From Xylanibacillus composti (GTDB lineage Bacteria > Bacillota > Bacilli > Paenibacillales > K13): a DNA stretch of 64,000 nucleotides. The stretch spans positions 1 to 64,000 of the forward strand of contig NZ_BOVK01000061.1 of the NCBI RefSeq assembly GCF_018403685.1, read 5' to 3'. Position numbers and translations under genes: made by a program. The notes under the pieces are model-generated. The model did not search any database. It saw only the letters and a program-made list of their open reading frames with translations, and was not told the origin of the DNA. Below are positions 29,275 through 39,428 of the stretch, one piece after another. Each line of letters opens with the position of its first letter. Position 1 is the first letter of the stretch.

Positions 29275-30901
29275 CATCCCGATATTAACGCTCCTTACCT
29301 TTTCGCCGCTTTTGGGAATTATCGCTGTTCTGCTTATTCCGAAGGAACGGGGACACTGGCTCAAGACCGCAGCGATTGTCAGCACCTTGATTTCGCTGGT
29401 TCTCGCCGGCTGGATGTTTACTGGCCTGGATCATGATGCGGAAGGCATGCAGTTCGAGGAAAAAGCAACCTGGATCGAAATCGCACTAAACCAGGAAGCG
29501 CCGTCGCTCAGCTCCGCAGACAGGCTGATCTACCAGTTCAACTATTCCTTGGGTGCGGATGGACTTAGCGCTGCATTGGCTTTTCTTACAGCATTGATCA
29601 GCAGTATGGCAGCTTTTGCATCCGTACACATCAAGAAGCGCTGGAAGACCTTCTATCTCTGGTTCCTTCTGCTGCAGATCGGTATGTTTGGGGTGTTCCT
29701 CTCCCGCGATCTGTTCTTGTTCTTTCTATTCTTCGAAGCTACGCTTGTGCCGATGTTCTTCCTGATAGGCATATGGGGCTTCGCTGACAGAGAAAAGGCC
29801 GCAAACAAATTTCTGGTCTACAACGGTATCGGCTCGGCTATCATGCTGATTGCCTTCTTGATGCTGATCAATACCGCTGGATTTTCCGCATTGCAGGAAG
29901 ATCCGACACAGCCGCTTGAACTGGTCTATAGCGGGGATGTTGGCACGATTTATAACAACTTGACGGACCCGAACTCCTTCGCAAATCTGCATCATGATCG
30001 TGTGGGCAATACCGTCAATCCTTTCTACATGGGACTTGCGATGAAAGAATGGATCTTCTTGATGCTGCTCATTGCCTTTGGCATCAAGCTTCCGATCTTT
30101 CCGTTCCACACCTGGATGCTGAAGGTGCACATCGAGGCGCCCCCAGCGGTCGTCATGATACATTCCGGCATCCTGCTGAAGATGGGCGCATATGGTCTGC
30201 TGCGCTTCGGCGTCGGTCTGTTTCCGGAGCAAGCGCAGACCTTCGCGCTGCTGATTGGCATTGTCGGCGTTGTGAACATCCTGTATGGCGCCGTATTGGC
30301 GTTCGTTCAGAAAGAGTTCCGGCTTATTCTGGCGTACTCCAGTATCAGTCATATGGGCATTGTCCTGCTCGGCATTGCGGCGCTCAATACGACAGGGCTG
30401 CAGGGCGCGGCCTTCCAGCTTGTGTCGCACGGCTTGATCTCCGCGTTGCTGTTCCTCATAGTCGGCAGCTTGATCGAGCGCACGGGCACTACGGAGCTTG
30501 ATCGAATGGGAGGCATGGCCAAGGCAATGCCATTTATGAGCGGGATGCTGCTGGTCGGCGGTCTCGCGTCATTGGGCTTGCCGGGCATGAGCGGATTTGT
30601 CAGCGAGTTTCTGGCGTTCCTTGGCCTCTTTGACACTATGCCGGTCTTGGCCATTATCGGTGCGCTCGGCATCATCTTGACTGCCGTCTATGTGCTGCGT
30701 GGGGTTCTGGCCATCACATATGGGGAACTGCCGGAAAAATATCAAACAGACAGCGCTGTGCTGCGTGATGCGCGCTTGACGGAAGCAGTACCGATGATCG
30801 TACTGGCAGCCTTTATCGTGCTGCTGGGGATTTACCCGACCGTACTGAGCGAACCGCTGAACCACGCATTAAGCAGTATGCTTGCAAGGATAGGGGGTTA
30901 G
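29264..30901 (+). CDS. nuoM: NADH-quinone oxidoreductase subunit M
   Basis: 545 aa antiporter-like subunit, about 14 transmembrane helices. Key motifs: FEATLVPMFFLIGIWG, KLPIFPFHTWMLKVHIEAPP, SYSSISHMG-type and SHGLISALLFL. AAGGAGG in the end of nuoL gives a strong ribosome binding site. A loop of about 45 aa (EDPTQPLELVYSGDVG...) between helices is longer than in enteric NuoM. Confidence 0.96.
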   Translation: MLDSIPILTLLTFSPLLGIIAVLLIPKERGHWLKTAAIVSTLISLVLAGWMFTGLDHDAEGMQFEEKATWIEIALNQEAPSLSSADRLIYQFNYSLGADGLSAALAFLTALISSMAAFASVHIKKRWKTFYLWFLLLQIGMFGVFLSRDLFLFFLFFEATLVPMFFLIGIWGFADREKAANKFLVYNGIGSAIMLIAFLMLINTAGFSALQEDPTQPLELVYSGDVGTIYNNLTDPNSFANLHHDRVGNTVNPFYMGLAMKEWIFLMLLIAFGIKLPIFPFHTWMLKVHIEAPPAVVMIHSGILLKMGAYGLLRFGVGLFPEQAQTFALLIGIVGVVNILYGAVLAFVQKEFRLILAYSSISHMGIVLLGIAALNTTGLQGAAFQLVSHGLISALLFLIVGSLIERTGTTELDRMGGMAKAMPFMSGMLLVGGLASLGLPGMSGFVSEFLAFLGLFDTMPVLAIIGALGIILTAVYVLRGVLAITYGELPEKYQTDSAVLRDARLTEAVPMIVLAAFIVLLGIYPTVLSEPLNHALSSMLARIGG

Positions 30902-30905
30902 GGCG

Positions 30906-32438
30906 ATGCAAATGATGCAACTGCAATTCGCAGACCTGCGATATCTCGGACCTGAGTTGACGCTTGTGATCGCGGCTATACTTCTGTCTTTGCTCGATCT
31001 GGCTATACCCCGCAGGTTTAGCCGGTCCTGGGTTGGAGGGTTGACGCTGCTCAGTCTGGCGGTATCCGCGGTATTCGTGGTTATTGCCATGCGGCTGTAC
31101 AACGGCCCGGATTCGCTCAGCGAGCCGGTCATTCAGCTGCTTGCCAATAGCTACCGAGTGGATGACTTTGGCAACTTGCTGAAGCTGTTCATTCTGGGGG
31201 GGACGTTTCTCGTCGTCCTGATGAGCATCGGCTCAATCAAGGAAAAAGAGATTCCGCATCAAGGGGAGTACTATTATTTATTCCTGCCTGCTGCGCTTGG
31301 CGCCATGGTCATGGTCTCCTCGGGCGATTTGATTACGCTGTTCGTCGGCCTTGAGCTGCTTAGCATTACCTCCTATATTATGGTCGGTTTGAAAAAGCAC
31401 GATCAGAAAGCGAACGAATCGGCATTCAAATATATGGTGCTGGGCGCAATTTCGACGGCTTTCATTCTTTACGGCATGTCATTCCTGTACGGGGTAACCG
31501 GTACGACAAATATTGCCGAAATGAACAGCCAGCTTCGATTCTTCGATCCGTCGATAAGCGGGCTTCTTTATATGAGCTTCTTCTTGATGCTCGCCGGTTT
31601 TGCCTTCAAGATTGCGTCTGCGCCGTTCCACGCATGGGCGCCGGATGTGTATCAAGGCGCGCATACGCCAGTTACCGCTTTCCTGGCAGTCGTGTCGAAA
31701 GGTGCGGCGCTGGCTATGATGTTCCGCATTTTGTATAACGTCTACTTCGGCGTCGGAGACAGCGATACGCCGATACACGATGACATGAACTTGATTCTTG
31801 CGATTATCGCTGCGGCTTCTATGATTCTCGGCAATGCGATGGCGCTGAAGCAGCACAACATGAAGCGGTTGCTGGCTTATTCAGGCATAGCCAATGCCGG
31901 CTATCTGCTCGTTCCGCTTGCGATCGTATACGGTCCCATGCACTATTCGAACTTTACCGAGCTGTATTACTATCTGGCGGCTTATCTGTTCATGAACATC
32001 GGCGCTTTCGCCGTGTTAATGGCGGTAAGCGGGAAAGCCGGACATGAAGAGATGTCGGCGTTCGACGGGTTGTATTACAGGAACCCGGCGCTCGCTTCGG
32101 CGATGGTCATTCTCGTTCTGTCGCTAGCCGGCTTGCCGGTAACGGGCGGATTCTTCGGCAAATTCTATATCTTGCTCGGAGCCGTAGCCGTTGCGAAGTA
32201 TTGGCTGGCAGCGATTATGATCATCACCAGCGTGATCTCATTCTATTACTACTTCGGTGTGATCCGCCAGATGTTCATGCGCAGCCATGCGCCGTCTGAA
32301 CGGCTTCAGGTCGGCTGGGCGCAGCAGCTCACGATCTGGATCTGCGTGGCGGCCACATTGCTGATGGGCTTCTTCCCGAGACCGATTATCGGGTATATCG
32401 AAAGCATCTTCCACCTCGGCCGAGACTTCTTCATGTAA
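30906..32438 (+). CDS. nuoN: NADH-quinone oxidoreductase subunit N
   Basis: 510 aa antiporter-like subunit, about 14 transmembrane helices. GLELLSITSYIMVGLKKHDQKANESAFKYMVLGA and FKIASAPFHAWAPDVYQGAHTPVTAF are diagnostic. Last gene of the operon, 46 bp before a strong terminator. Confidence 0.97.
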   Translation: MQMMQLQFADLRYLGPELTLVIAAILLSLLDLAIPRRFSRSWVGGLTLLSLAVSAVFVVIAMRLYNGPDSLSEPVIQLLANSYRVDDFGNLLKLFILGGTFLVVLMSIGSIKEKEIPHQGEYYYLFLPAALGAMVMVSSGDLITLFVGLELLSITSYIMVGLKKHDQKANESAFKYMVLGAISTAFILYGMSFLYGVTGTTNIAEMNSQLRFFDPSISGLLYMSFFLMLAGFAFKIASAPFHAWAPDVYQGAHTPVTAFLAVVSKGAALAMMFRILYNVYFGVGDSDTPIHDDMNLILAIIAAASMILGNAMALKQHNMKRLLAYSGIANAGYLLVPLAIVYGPMHYSNFTELYYYLAAYLFMNIGAFAVLMAVSGKAGHEEMSAFDGLYYRNPALASAMVILVLSLAGLPVTGGFFGKFYILLGAVAVAKYWLAAIMIITSVISFYYYFGVIRQMFMRSHAPSERLQVGWAQQLTIWICVAATLLMGFFPRPIIGYIESIFHLGRDFFM

Positions 32439-32484
32439 GAAGCCGCGGCTGGGAGCTGGCCCGTATCAAAGGGCTTGCGTGTAC

Positions 32485-32526
32485 AAACCGTCTTCTGTCA
32501 GACACAGGCAGAAGGCGGTTTTTTTT
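32485..32526 (+). terminator. Intrinsic terminator of the nuo operon
   Basis: AACCGTCTTCTG pairs with CAGAAGGCGGTT (one G-U pair), followed by eight Ts (32519-32526). Confidence 0.93.
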
Positions 32527-32585
32527 GCGCCCGGTTGGGAAAATTTCACGTCTGCGAGACCATTTATTCCTTCGCCAGATTTCTA

Positions 32586-32591
32586 TATAAT
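32586..32591 (+). promoter_or_regulatory. Candidate -10 element for the SLH subtilase gene
   Basis: TATAAT at 32586-32591 with a weak -35 TTTATT (32563-32568) at 17 bp. The 32527-32809 gap shows nothing else clear; the 5' leader would be about 210 nt. Confidence 0.35.
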
Positions 32592-32809
32592 ATATAAGAT
32601 GACTGTTCCATTAAGGACTATTGGCCTACTTTTCAAAAACGGGAAAGGGTTATGTTGAATTCTGGCGAATACAATTAGGACATGGCGAATTTGTAAACAT
32701 GACTTAGGCTTTAAGGCCTGTTATGATTGGGAACTGTTGCGTGAAAACGGCATATCCGAAGTTTGGATGAAATATGAATTTTTACTAGAGGGAAGAGGCG
32801 TTTGCTAGG

Positions 32810-35623
32810 ATGAAGGGGAATAGAGTTGCACACATATCCGTAATTCTGGTATTGTTGCTCTTGTTGCAAGCAATGGCGGATTTCGGCCCTGCATTGCATG
32901 CAGAGACTGATGATGCTGCCATGGAACAATCTCATACATCCGCCGATGCCAAGGCCGCCTCTTCGTGGATTATAAAATGGGCGGTGCCTCTTGCCGAAAT
33001 GAATGAGCAGTTTGTGCAGGAGAGCACGATTGTGAAACAATTGGCCGATCTTCAAGTGGTTGAAGCTATGCCGAAGCCAGGTGTAGATGCTGGACAATGG
33101 GCAGAGCGGTGGTCGCAGCATGCCGATGTTGTTTACCTGCACGATAATCGTCCTGTGCAGCTGGCGGCTGCGCCGAATGATCCGCTGTACACCAACCAAA
33201 ACTATTTGAAGCAAATCGGCATGGAAGCTGCGTGGGAGCACGAGAACAGCAACGCAGATATGGTGATTGCCGTAGTCGATACAGGTGTGGATCTCAACCA
33301 TCCGGACTTGAAAGACAGAATTACTGGCGGGATCAATTTGTTAAACAAAAATTTGCGTCCTCAGGATGACAACGGTCACGGCACAAATGTGGCCGGGATC
33401 ATTGCTGCCGTCAGCAACAATCAGATCGGTGTGTCCGGCATGCTCTGGGATGCCCGCATCATGCCTGTCAAAGTGATGGATTCCAAAGGCTCCGGGGACG
33501 AAATGAAGCTTGGGGAAGGCATCAAATATGCGGTAGACGAAGGCGCCAAGATTATAGTGCTGTCGCTCGGACTGTTCAAGTACTCCCAATATTTGAAGGA
33601 AGTCGTAGATTATGCCGAGGATAAAGGCGTTCTGCTCGTTGCGGCAACCGGCAATGAAGGACAGTCTGTGAAGTATCCGGCTGCCTACCATAGCGTGGTT
33701 GCTGTTGGCGGTGTTCGTTCCGACAATCAGCCAGAGCCCAAATCCAATTCCGGCCCTGAAATCGATCTCGTGGCGCCATACCGGGTATTTACGACGTCAT
33801 TGGGCGGCGGATACGGCGTGAGCGAAGGGACATCGATGGCAGCGCCGCAGGTGGCTGCGGCTGCGGCGCTCATCTGGAAGCGTTACCCGGATTACAAGCC
33901 ATATCAGGTTCGCAGCTTGCTTCAGCAGAGCGCACAGAATTTGGGTTCGCCAGGATGGGATGAGCGGACCGGGTATGGGCTGCTGCGTGTGGATCGGGCG
34001 CTGACGATCAAACCCGAAATAGATTTCTATGAACCTAACGACCGTTCCACTCAGGCTAAGACGCTGCCAGTTGATACCCAAATATCGGCATCCTTCTCGA
34101 GCAGCACAGACGTCGATTGGTACAGTGTGCAAATCCCCTACAAGGGAACACTGGAAATTAAATTTCCCGGGGCGACGAATGAGCAGCTGAGGTCGATTGC
34201 TCTGGAAACTTATGTGGGCGGAGCGAAGAAGGAAGAAGTTTCGGATTTGACCAAAGGCGCGAAATTCTCGGTTGAACCTGGCACAGTATTGCTAAGAGCC
34301 AGACTGAATGAGACAGCGAGAGCAGCTGGTTTTGAATACAGGCTGGAGACATATTTTCATATTTACAGAGATGCATTCGAGAACAACGACAAACAATATT
34401 TGGCCTACTCCCTGCCTGCCCGCGACCATACTTTGAAAGCGACTTTCCATCAGGTCAACGATGTGGACTGGTATATGATTCATGTCAAGGAAAAGGGCAC
34501 GTTGCAGATCAGGGCGGAGCCCGATACGTACCGCATGGACCTGGAATTGATGGTGCAGCGTATGGGCGAGAACGGCAGGGCCTATGATTATACAGATGAG
34601 GGCGAGACCGAGTATACGCCGAAGCTGCAGGTAGAGCCGGGCTACTACTACATCCGGGTGCGAAATCTCAACTACCAGAGCGATTCTTACCCGGTCAGGG
34701 GCGAGTACACGTTGTCGGTCAACTACTTGAAAACCTACGAGGACCCGAATGAGCCTAACGACAAGACGTATCAGGCTACAACGATGGTGTCCGGCAGAAC
34801 CTATGAAGGGGTCATGTACCCCAATGAAGATGTGGATTGGTTTGTTTTCAATGTGACACAGGACAGCTATGCTTCCTTCCTGCTCGACAACATTCCGAAG
34901 GACCGGACAATGTCCTTGGCAGTGCTGAACAGCAGCTTGAAGCAGATGGCTGTATATGTCAATGATGAAGGAGATACCTCGATCTCCCACGGTATGTACC
35001 TGGCCAAAGGGACTTATTATCTTCGTCTGCAAGCCAATCGGGCTTTCGATACACAGATGTACCGAGTACGGACGACATTGACCAGACTAGTATCAGGCTT
35101 CCGCGACATCCAGGGGCATTGGGCGGAAAAGTACATTGTCGATTTGGCAAGCAAGGACATTGTGTCCGGTTATCCGGACTTCCGCTTTGCCCCGAACGGC
35201 AAGCTGACGCGGGCCGAGGCCACCTTCATGCTGGTGCAGGCGCTCTCGCCGTCCAGGACGAACAGAACGCCGGCATTCAAGGATGTCAACCGCAATCATT
35301 GGGCCTATGAGGCGATTGCCCAGGCATCGGCTGAGGGGTGGATCGCAGGATATCCGGACGGCACCTTTGCTCCGAACAAGCTGCTGACCAGAATGGAAAT
35401 GGCCGTTTTGCTTTCCCAGGCGATGCAGGTGAAAGGCATTGCCGGCCGCAGCGCTCCGTTCAAGGACGTGCCAGGCACCCAATGGGGAGCGGATCGTGTT
35501 CGGGCGTTGAAGCAGCTGGGCTGGATAAGCGGCTATGAGGACAACACGTTCCGGCCGGGAAGCACATCCACCAGGGCCGAGTTCGTTTCGATGCTGTATA
35601 ACTTGGTGAATAGAAAGAAGTGA
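32810..35623 (+). CDS. S-layer-anchored subtilisin-like (S8) serine protease with three SLH domains
   Basis: 937 aa. A hydrophobic signal peptide (about 8-30, ending ALHA) is followed by a pro-region and an S8 catalytic domain of about residues 125-400. The triad is D157 (VVDTGVD), H190 (NGHGTNVAG) and S342 (EGTSMAAPQ), with oxyanion N282 (ATGNEG). Three repeated beta modules of about 100 aa follow (each with EPND or ENND and DVDWY/DVDWF), resembling PPC domains. Three SLH domains close the protein from about residue 764 (TRAE, TRME and TRAE motifs). It should sit on the cell surface bound to the pyruvylated wall polymer. Substrate unknown; roles in S-layer turnover or nutrition are possible. 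Confidence 0.92.
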   Translation: MKGNRVAHISVILVLLLLLQAMADFGPALHAETDDAAMEQSHTSADAKAASSWIIKWAVPLAEMNEQFVQESTIVKQLADLQVVEAMPKPGVDAGQWAERWSQHADVVYLHDNRPVQLAAAPNDPLYTNQNYLKQIGMEAAWEHENSNADMVIAVVDTGVDLNHPDLKDRITGGINLLNKNLRPQDDNGHGTNVAGIIAAVSNNQIGVSGMLWDARIMPVKVMDSKGSGDEMKLGEGIKYAVDEGAKIIVLSLGLFKYSQYLKEVVDYAEDKGVLLVAATGNEGQSVKYPAAYHSVVAVGGVRSDNQPEPKSNSGPEIDLVAPYRVFTTSLGGGYGVSEGTSMAAPQVAAAAALIWKRYPDYKPYQVRSLLQQSAQNLGSPGWDERTGYGLLRVDRALTIKPEIDFYEPNDRSTQAKTLPVDTQISASFSSSTDVDWYSVQIPYKGTLEIKFPGATNEQLRSIALETYVGGAKKEEVSDLTKGAKFSVEPGTVLLRARLNETARAAGFEYRLETYFHIYRDAFENNDKQYLAYSLPARDHTLKATFHQVNDVDWYMIHVKEKGTLQIRAEPDTYRMDLELMVQRMGENGRAYDYTDEGETEYTPKLQVEPGYYYIRVRNLNYQSDSYPVRGEYTLSVNYLKTYEDPNEPNDKTYQATTMVSGRTYEGVMYPNEDVDWFVFNVTQDSYASFLLDNIPKDRTMSLAVLNSSLKQMAVYVNDEGDTSISHGMYLAKGTYYLRLQANRAFDTQMYRVRTTLTRLVSGFRDIQGHWAEKYIVDLASKDIVSGYPDFRFAPNGKLTRAEATFMLVQALSPSRTNRTPAFKDVNRNHWAYEAIAQASAEGWIAGYPDGTFAPNKLLTRMEMAVLLSQAMQVKGIAGRSAPFKDVPGTQWGADRVRALKQLGWISGYEDNTFRPGSTSTRAEFVSMLYNLVNRKK

Positions 35624-35630
35624 GTGAAGA

Positions 35631-35888
35631 ATGGGCAATGTTCCGGACAGTCTGTATCAGAGCGTGGGCATGTCGGGCTTGATCCAGATCATTTTTACGC
35701 TGGTGTGCATTACGGCTTCGTGGTGGGCGCTGCAGTCGGTGCGGTTTGATCTTTGGCTGAAATCAGTCCGAAGTCCGCAGGCGATTATGCTGCAAGTCAT
35801 CCTGTCTGTCGTTTTGGGGTATCAGCTTGCCCGTTTTCTTTACGATTATGCAAATTGGTCATCTATGTTAAAGCTGATTTTCGAATAA
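35631..35888 (+). CDS. DUF1146 family membrane protein (YwzB-like)
   Basis: 85 aa with two transmembrane helices (about 14-35 and 52-71) and the family motif WWALQSVRFDLWLKS between them. Usually encoded just before murA in Bacilli, as here. Function unknown. It starts 8 bp after the subtilase stop. Confidence 0.88.
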   Translation: MGNVPDSLYQSVGMSGLIQIIFTLVCITASWWALQSVRFDLWLKSVRSPQAIMLQVILSVVLGYQLARFLYDYANWSSMLKLIFE

Positions 35889-36033
35889 CATGGGCGCGAG
35901 TTGTTCACAATGGTTACTAGTACCCACACAATACACGAACGGATCGCGAACCTTATGTGAGGCCTGAAGAGCACGAAATCATCGGCGGCCTGGCATGTGT
36001 CGGCCCCAATAATTACGCGGAGGTAAATCAAAG

Positions 36034-37389
36034 ATGAGCAAAATCGTAGTCCGCGGCGGCAGCAAATTGTCGGGCAAAGTCAAAGTAAGCGGCGCCAAAA
36101 ACGCCGTGCTTCCGGTAATTGCAGCATCCATTCTGGGATCAACCGGAGAAAGCGTTATTCACGAAGCTCCTCCTTTGGATGACGTGATGACAATCAGCGA
36201 GGTCATGCGGGCGCTGGGTGTTCGACTGGATTACAGCGGCGAGACGATCCGCATAAATGCCGAACACATCTCCTGCTGCGATGCACCGTACGATGCTGTA
36301 AGGAAAATGAGGGCGTCGTTCCTGGTCATGGGACCGCTCCTTACCCGTTGCGGGGAAGCAAGAATTCCTTTGCCTGGCGGCTGCGCAATCGGCACGAGGC
36401 CGATTGACCAGCATTTGAAGGGTTTCGAGGCGATGGGCGCCGAAATCAGTCTGGGACAGGGCTTTATCGAGGCAAAAGTGGAAGGGCGTCTGCGGGGAGC
36501 CAAGATTTATCTTGACGTACCCAGCGTGGGCGCTACGGAAAACATTATGATGGCCGCAGCACTTGCGGAAGGCACGACGATTATTGAAAATGCCGCACGC
36601 GAGCCGGAAATTGTGGATTTGGCCAACTACTTGAATGCCATGGGAGGCAAAGTGCGGGGCGCAGGTACCGGCGTAATTCGCATTCAAGGCGTAGCGTGCA
36701 TGCAGGGCGCGGTTCACACTGTCATTCCTGACCGTGTAGAAGCGGGTACATACATGATCGCCGCTGCCATTACTGGCGGAGAAGTTTATGTAGAAGGCGC
36801 GATCGAGGATCATCTGAAGCCGGTCATATCCAAGCTTCAGGAGATGGGTGTCACGATTGAGCCCGATGAGAACGGAATCCATGTGTCTGTCAACAGGCCG
36901 CTAGTCGGCGTAGATGTCAAAACACTCCCGCACCCGGGATTCCCGACGGATATGCAGGCGCAGATGATGGCGCTGCTGCTCGTGTCCGAAGGAACGAGCA
37001 TTGTGACAGAAACGGTGTTTGAAAATCGCTTCATGCATGTTGATGAGCTGCGCAACTTGAATGCGCAGATCAAAGTGGAAGGACGCTCGGCCATCATTAG
37101 CGGCAGGTCCAAGCTGAAAGGCGGCAAAGTATGCGCGACCGATCTTCGCGCCGGTGCAGCCATGATTTTGGCGGGGTTAGCCGCAGATGGAGAGACCGAG
37201 GTGAGCGGTGTGCATCACATCGACCGCGGCTATGTCGGCATCGCGGAGAAGCTGGCCAGACTCGGCGCAACGATATATCGGCTCAATGAGCAGCCGGAGG
37301 CGAAGCCGAAGCAAGTGGCGAAAGCGCAAGAGGAGGAAGCTTCCGAATTTCCGATCCTGCCCATTCAGACTGGTTTTGCGCGAGCGTGA
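36034..37389 (+). CDS. murA: UDP-N-acetylglucosamine 1-carboxyvinyltransferase MurA
   Basis: First committed step of peptidoglycan synthesis: transfers enolpyruvate from PEP to UDP-GlcNAc. 451 aa, about 30 longer than usual because of a charged C-terminal tail ([19 protein letters not shown]). Substrate-binding K22-N23 and the catalytic loop cysteine C117 ([11 protein letters not shown]) are present; the cysteine predicts fosfomycin sensitivity. GGAGG precedes the ATG. The 145-bp gap upstream shows no strong promoter. Confidence 0.96.
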   Translation: MSKIVVRGGSKLSGKVKVSGAKNAVLPVIAASILGSTGESVIHEAPPLDDVMTISEVMRALGVRLDYSGETIRINAEHISCCDAPYDAVRKMRASFLVMGPLLTRCGEARIPLPGGCAIGTRPIDQHLKGFEAMGAEISLGQGFIEAKVEGRLRGAKIYLDVPSVGATENIMMAAALAEGTTIIENAAREPEIVDLANYLNAMGGKVRGAGTGVIRIQGVACMQGAVHTVIPDRVEAGTYMIAAAITGGEVYVEGAIEDHLKPVISKLQEMGVTIEPDENGIHVSVNRPLVGVDVKTLPHPGFPTDMQAQMMALLLVSEGTSIVTETVFENRFMHVDELRNLNAQIKVEGRSAIISGRSKLKGGKVCATDLRAGAAMILAGLAADGETEVSGVHHIDRGYVGIAEKLARLGATIYRLNEQPEAKPKQVAKAQEEEASEFPILPIQTGFARA

Positions 37390-37580
37390 GTGTGTGCGCG
37401 TTTCATTCATCTAAGGGCGGGAGCCTGCACGCGCTCGTCCAACGGACGGGAATCGTACGGGCTTGAGAGGGCTCGTACCGTCATTGGCGCGAGTGTAAGA
37501 GCGCATCGTTCATTCCGATGCCCGTGCGAGATACCATCCCGCCGCCCTATGCGGCTCGCTCTGCTTGGTTATTGGGCGAC

Positions 37581-37611
37581 GGCTGGACATGGGCCATCAG
37601 CCTGATCTTTT
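37581..37611 (+). terminator. Possible terminator downstream of murA
   Basis: GGCTG (37581-37585) and CAGCC (37598-37602) can pair, followed by TGATCTTTT. The stem is short and the distance from the murA stop (about 190 bp) is long. Confidence 0.35.
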
Positions 37612-38091
37612 AGAGAAAAATAAAGGGAATCAGAGGACTTATCTCGCTACAATCCCCTAATCGAGAAAAGTTAGCGGATATCTTTGGTCTTATTCGCGAA
37701 GCAATTCTCCTGTGGCGGGTTCAAATGACGATATAAGTCCGAATTCTCCCGCTATGTTCCCCACTAGTAGGCAGGTCTCCGCACTAAGACCATAATTTCC
37801 CCTTACCGCATCCTTTACTCCTGAAATCGCCCTCTTCCCCGGTTCGATTCAGTTCACGGCGATGACAGCATGTCCTCGTAGAACCGCTTCCGTTGCGATC
37901 AGATTTTACAGCCCCAGGTGCTCTTAAGTGTCCACTCTATCCATGACGAAGTTCTGCGTCATTGCCTCCCTCTCAGTTCAACTTGGTCGTGATCGGCTCC
38001 CCGGCGCTCCGGTTCTATCATTTCGCCTATTCTCATATAGTAGTCTTACCAGGAGCAAGCCTGGACGACCATTCGGAGGAGGATATGCGTC
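37612..38091. other. Non-coding gap before spoIID with three degenerate repeat units
   Basis: No supported gene. Three related segments end in a CGCTA...TCCCC pattern: TCTCGCTACAATCCCC, then TCTCCCGCTATGTTCCCC, then a looser third around the CATAATTTCCCC segment. GGACTTAT and its complement ATAAGTCC flank the first two. A weak sigma-E-like -10, CATATAGT (38034-38041), lies about 50 bp before spoIID; it has one mismatch to CATAYAHT. Confidence 0.4.
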
Positions 38092-39360
38092 ATGAACAGC
38101 AGGCGCGGGTCTGAGACTACGAAGCGCACCATGTACCCGATACGCACCAGAAGAAGAGGTCTGCTGGGCCGAATCCCCCGGATCGCGAAGCGTACAAGCA
38201 GGCGGAATCGGGCGGTTCATAGCTTTGGCGGCAGAATCCGGCGTTCCCGCCGCCGTTTGGCCTGGTTCGATCAACATCGTTTCGGATTCGGTCTTGCCGC
38301 CGGGATCCTGCTGCTTACGCTGTTGGCCGTTGCCCTGCCGGGATTGCTGGTCAAGCCGCTTGTATTTCCCGAACCGGGCAGCAGCACGGCCAACTGGCTC
38401 GGGTGGCAGCCGTCCCCTTCAACAGCCTTGCAGGAAAGCGTACAAACCTGGATGGTTCCTGTTTATCGCAGTCAGACGGGAGAAGTAGAAGAGGTGACGC
38501 TTGAAGCATATGTACGCGGCGTGGTAGCAGCGGAAATGCCCGTAACGTTCGAGTTGGAGGCGTTGAAGGCGCAGGCAATTGCGGCCCGCACTTACCTTGT
38601 CAAGCGGGTGGCAGCGGGCAATTTCGACGATGTGCCAAAAGGCGCCTGGGTGACCGACACCGTACAGCATCAAGCTTACACGGATTTGGAAAGCCTGCGC
38701 GAGCAATGGGGGTGGCTGCGCTATGGAGCCAATCTGGACAAACTGAACCGTGCAGTGAATGAGACAAGAGGGCTCGTCGCCACCTTCGAAGGAGAGCCTA
38801 TTGAGGCGTCTTTTTTTTCCACGAGCAACGGGTATACCGAAAATTCCGAAGAATATTGGCAGGCTTATGTGCCCTACCTGCGCAGTGTCCCCAGCCCATG
38901 GGATGAGCTCGTATCCCCAAGGTACAAGCAGGAAACGAGCATGACTTATGAGGAGCTCTTCCGAAAGCTGGGGATCAGCGGCGTTCAGCCTGCAAGCGCA
39001 AATGCGTCGGCTGAGACGCTCTCCTATACGAGCGGCGGGCGGATCAAGGAAATCCGAATCGCCGGAAAGCCGTTCACCGGGAGGGAAGTCAGGGAACTTC
39101 TCGGCCTTCCTTCCTCGCATTTCACATTGACCCGGGAATCAGATAGAGTCGTGATCACGAGCTATGGCTACGGACATGGGGTAGGCATGAGCCAATATGG
39201 TGCGCAGGGCATGGCGGAGGAAGGGAAAACGGCAGAGCAAATATTGCGATACTACTATTCCGGCATCGATCTTGAGTCGATTGAGGAGCTAGGCATTACC
39301 GAGCTCGAAGGCAGGGCTATCCAGCTGGATGAGGAGGATCTCTTAGCAGGCGGAATCTAG
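38092..39360 (+). CDS. spoIID: Stage II sporulation protein D
   Basis: Membrane-anchored lytic transglycosylase that works with SpoIIM and SpoIIP to drive engulfment. 422 aa versus about 340 in B. subtilis. The extra part is a cytoplasmic N-terminus of about 60 residues unusually rich in arginine, before a single transmembrane segment (about 67-88). The SpoIID domain covers about 130-400, with the catalytic-region stretch VVAAEMPVTFELEALKAQAIAARTY and the GYGHGVGMSQYGAQGMA motif. GGAGGAGG precedes ATG 38092. Confidence 0.95.
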   Translation: MNSRRGSETTKRTMYPIRTRRRGLLGRIPRIAKRTSRRNRAVHSFGGRIRRSRRRLAWFDQHRFGFGLAAGILLLTLLAVALPGLLVKPLVFPEPGSSTANWLGWQPSPSTALQESVQTWMVPVYRSQTGEVEEVTLEAYVRGVVAAEMPVTFELEALKAQAIAARTYLVKRVAAGNFDDVPKGAWVTDTVQHQAYTDLESLREQWGWLRYGANLDKLNRAVNETRGLVATFEGEPIEASFFSTSNGYTENSEEYWQAYVPYLRSVPSPWDELVSPRYKQETSMTYEELFRKLGISGVQPASANASAETLSYTSGGRIKEIRIAGKPFTGREVRELLGLPSSHFTLTRESDRVVITSYGYGHGVGMSQYGAQGMAEEGKTAEQILRYYYSGIDLESIEELGITELEGRAIQLDEEDLLAGGI

Positions 39361-39378
39361 AAATATTTTTCAGGCAAG

Positions 39379-39409
39379 GTATAAAAGGCTCTATCATCTG
39401 GCAAGAATG
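39379..39409 (+). promoter_or_regulatory. Perfect sigma-F promoter of spoIIQ
   Basis: GTATA (39379-39383), a 16-bp spacer, and GGCAAGAATG (39400-39409) match the B. subtilis sigma-F consensus GYATA-N16-GGnrAnAnTR at every defined position. It lies 20 bp before spoIIQ. Confidence 0.85.
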
Positions 39410-39428
39410 ATTGCTGAGGTGATGGAAG

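Noticed and set aside
37390-37605. 71-aa open frame after murA
   Set aside because: No ribosome binding site or homology recognised; arginine-rich composition is typical of a chance frame in GC-rich DNA.
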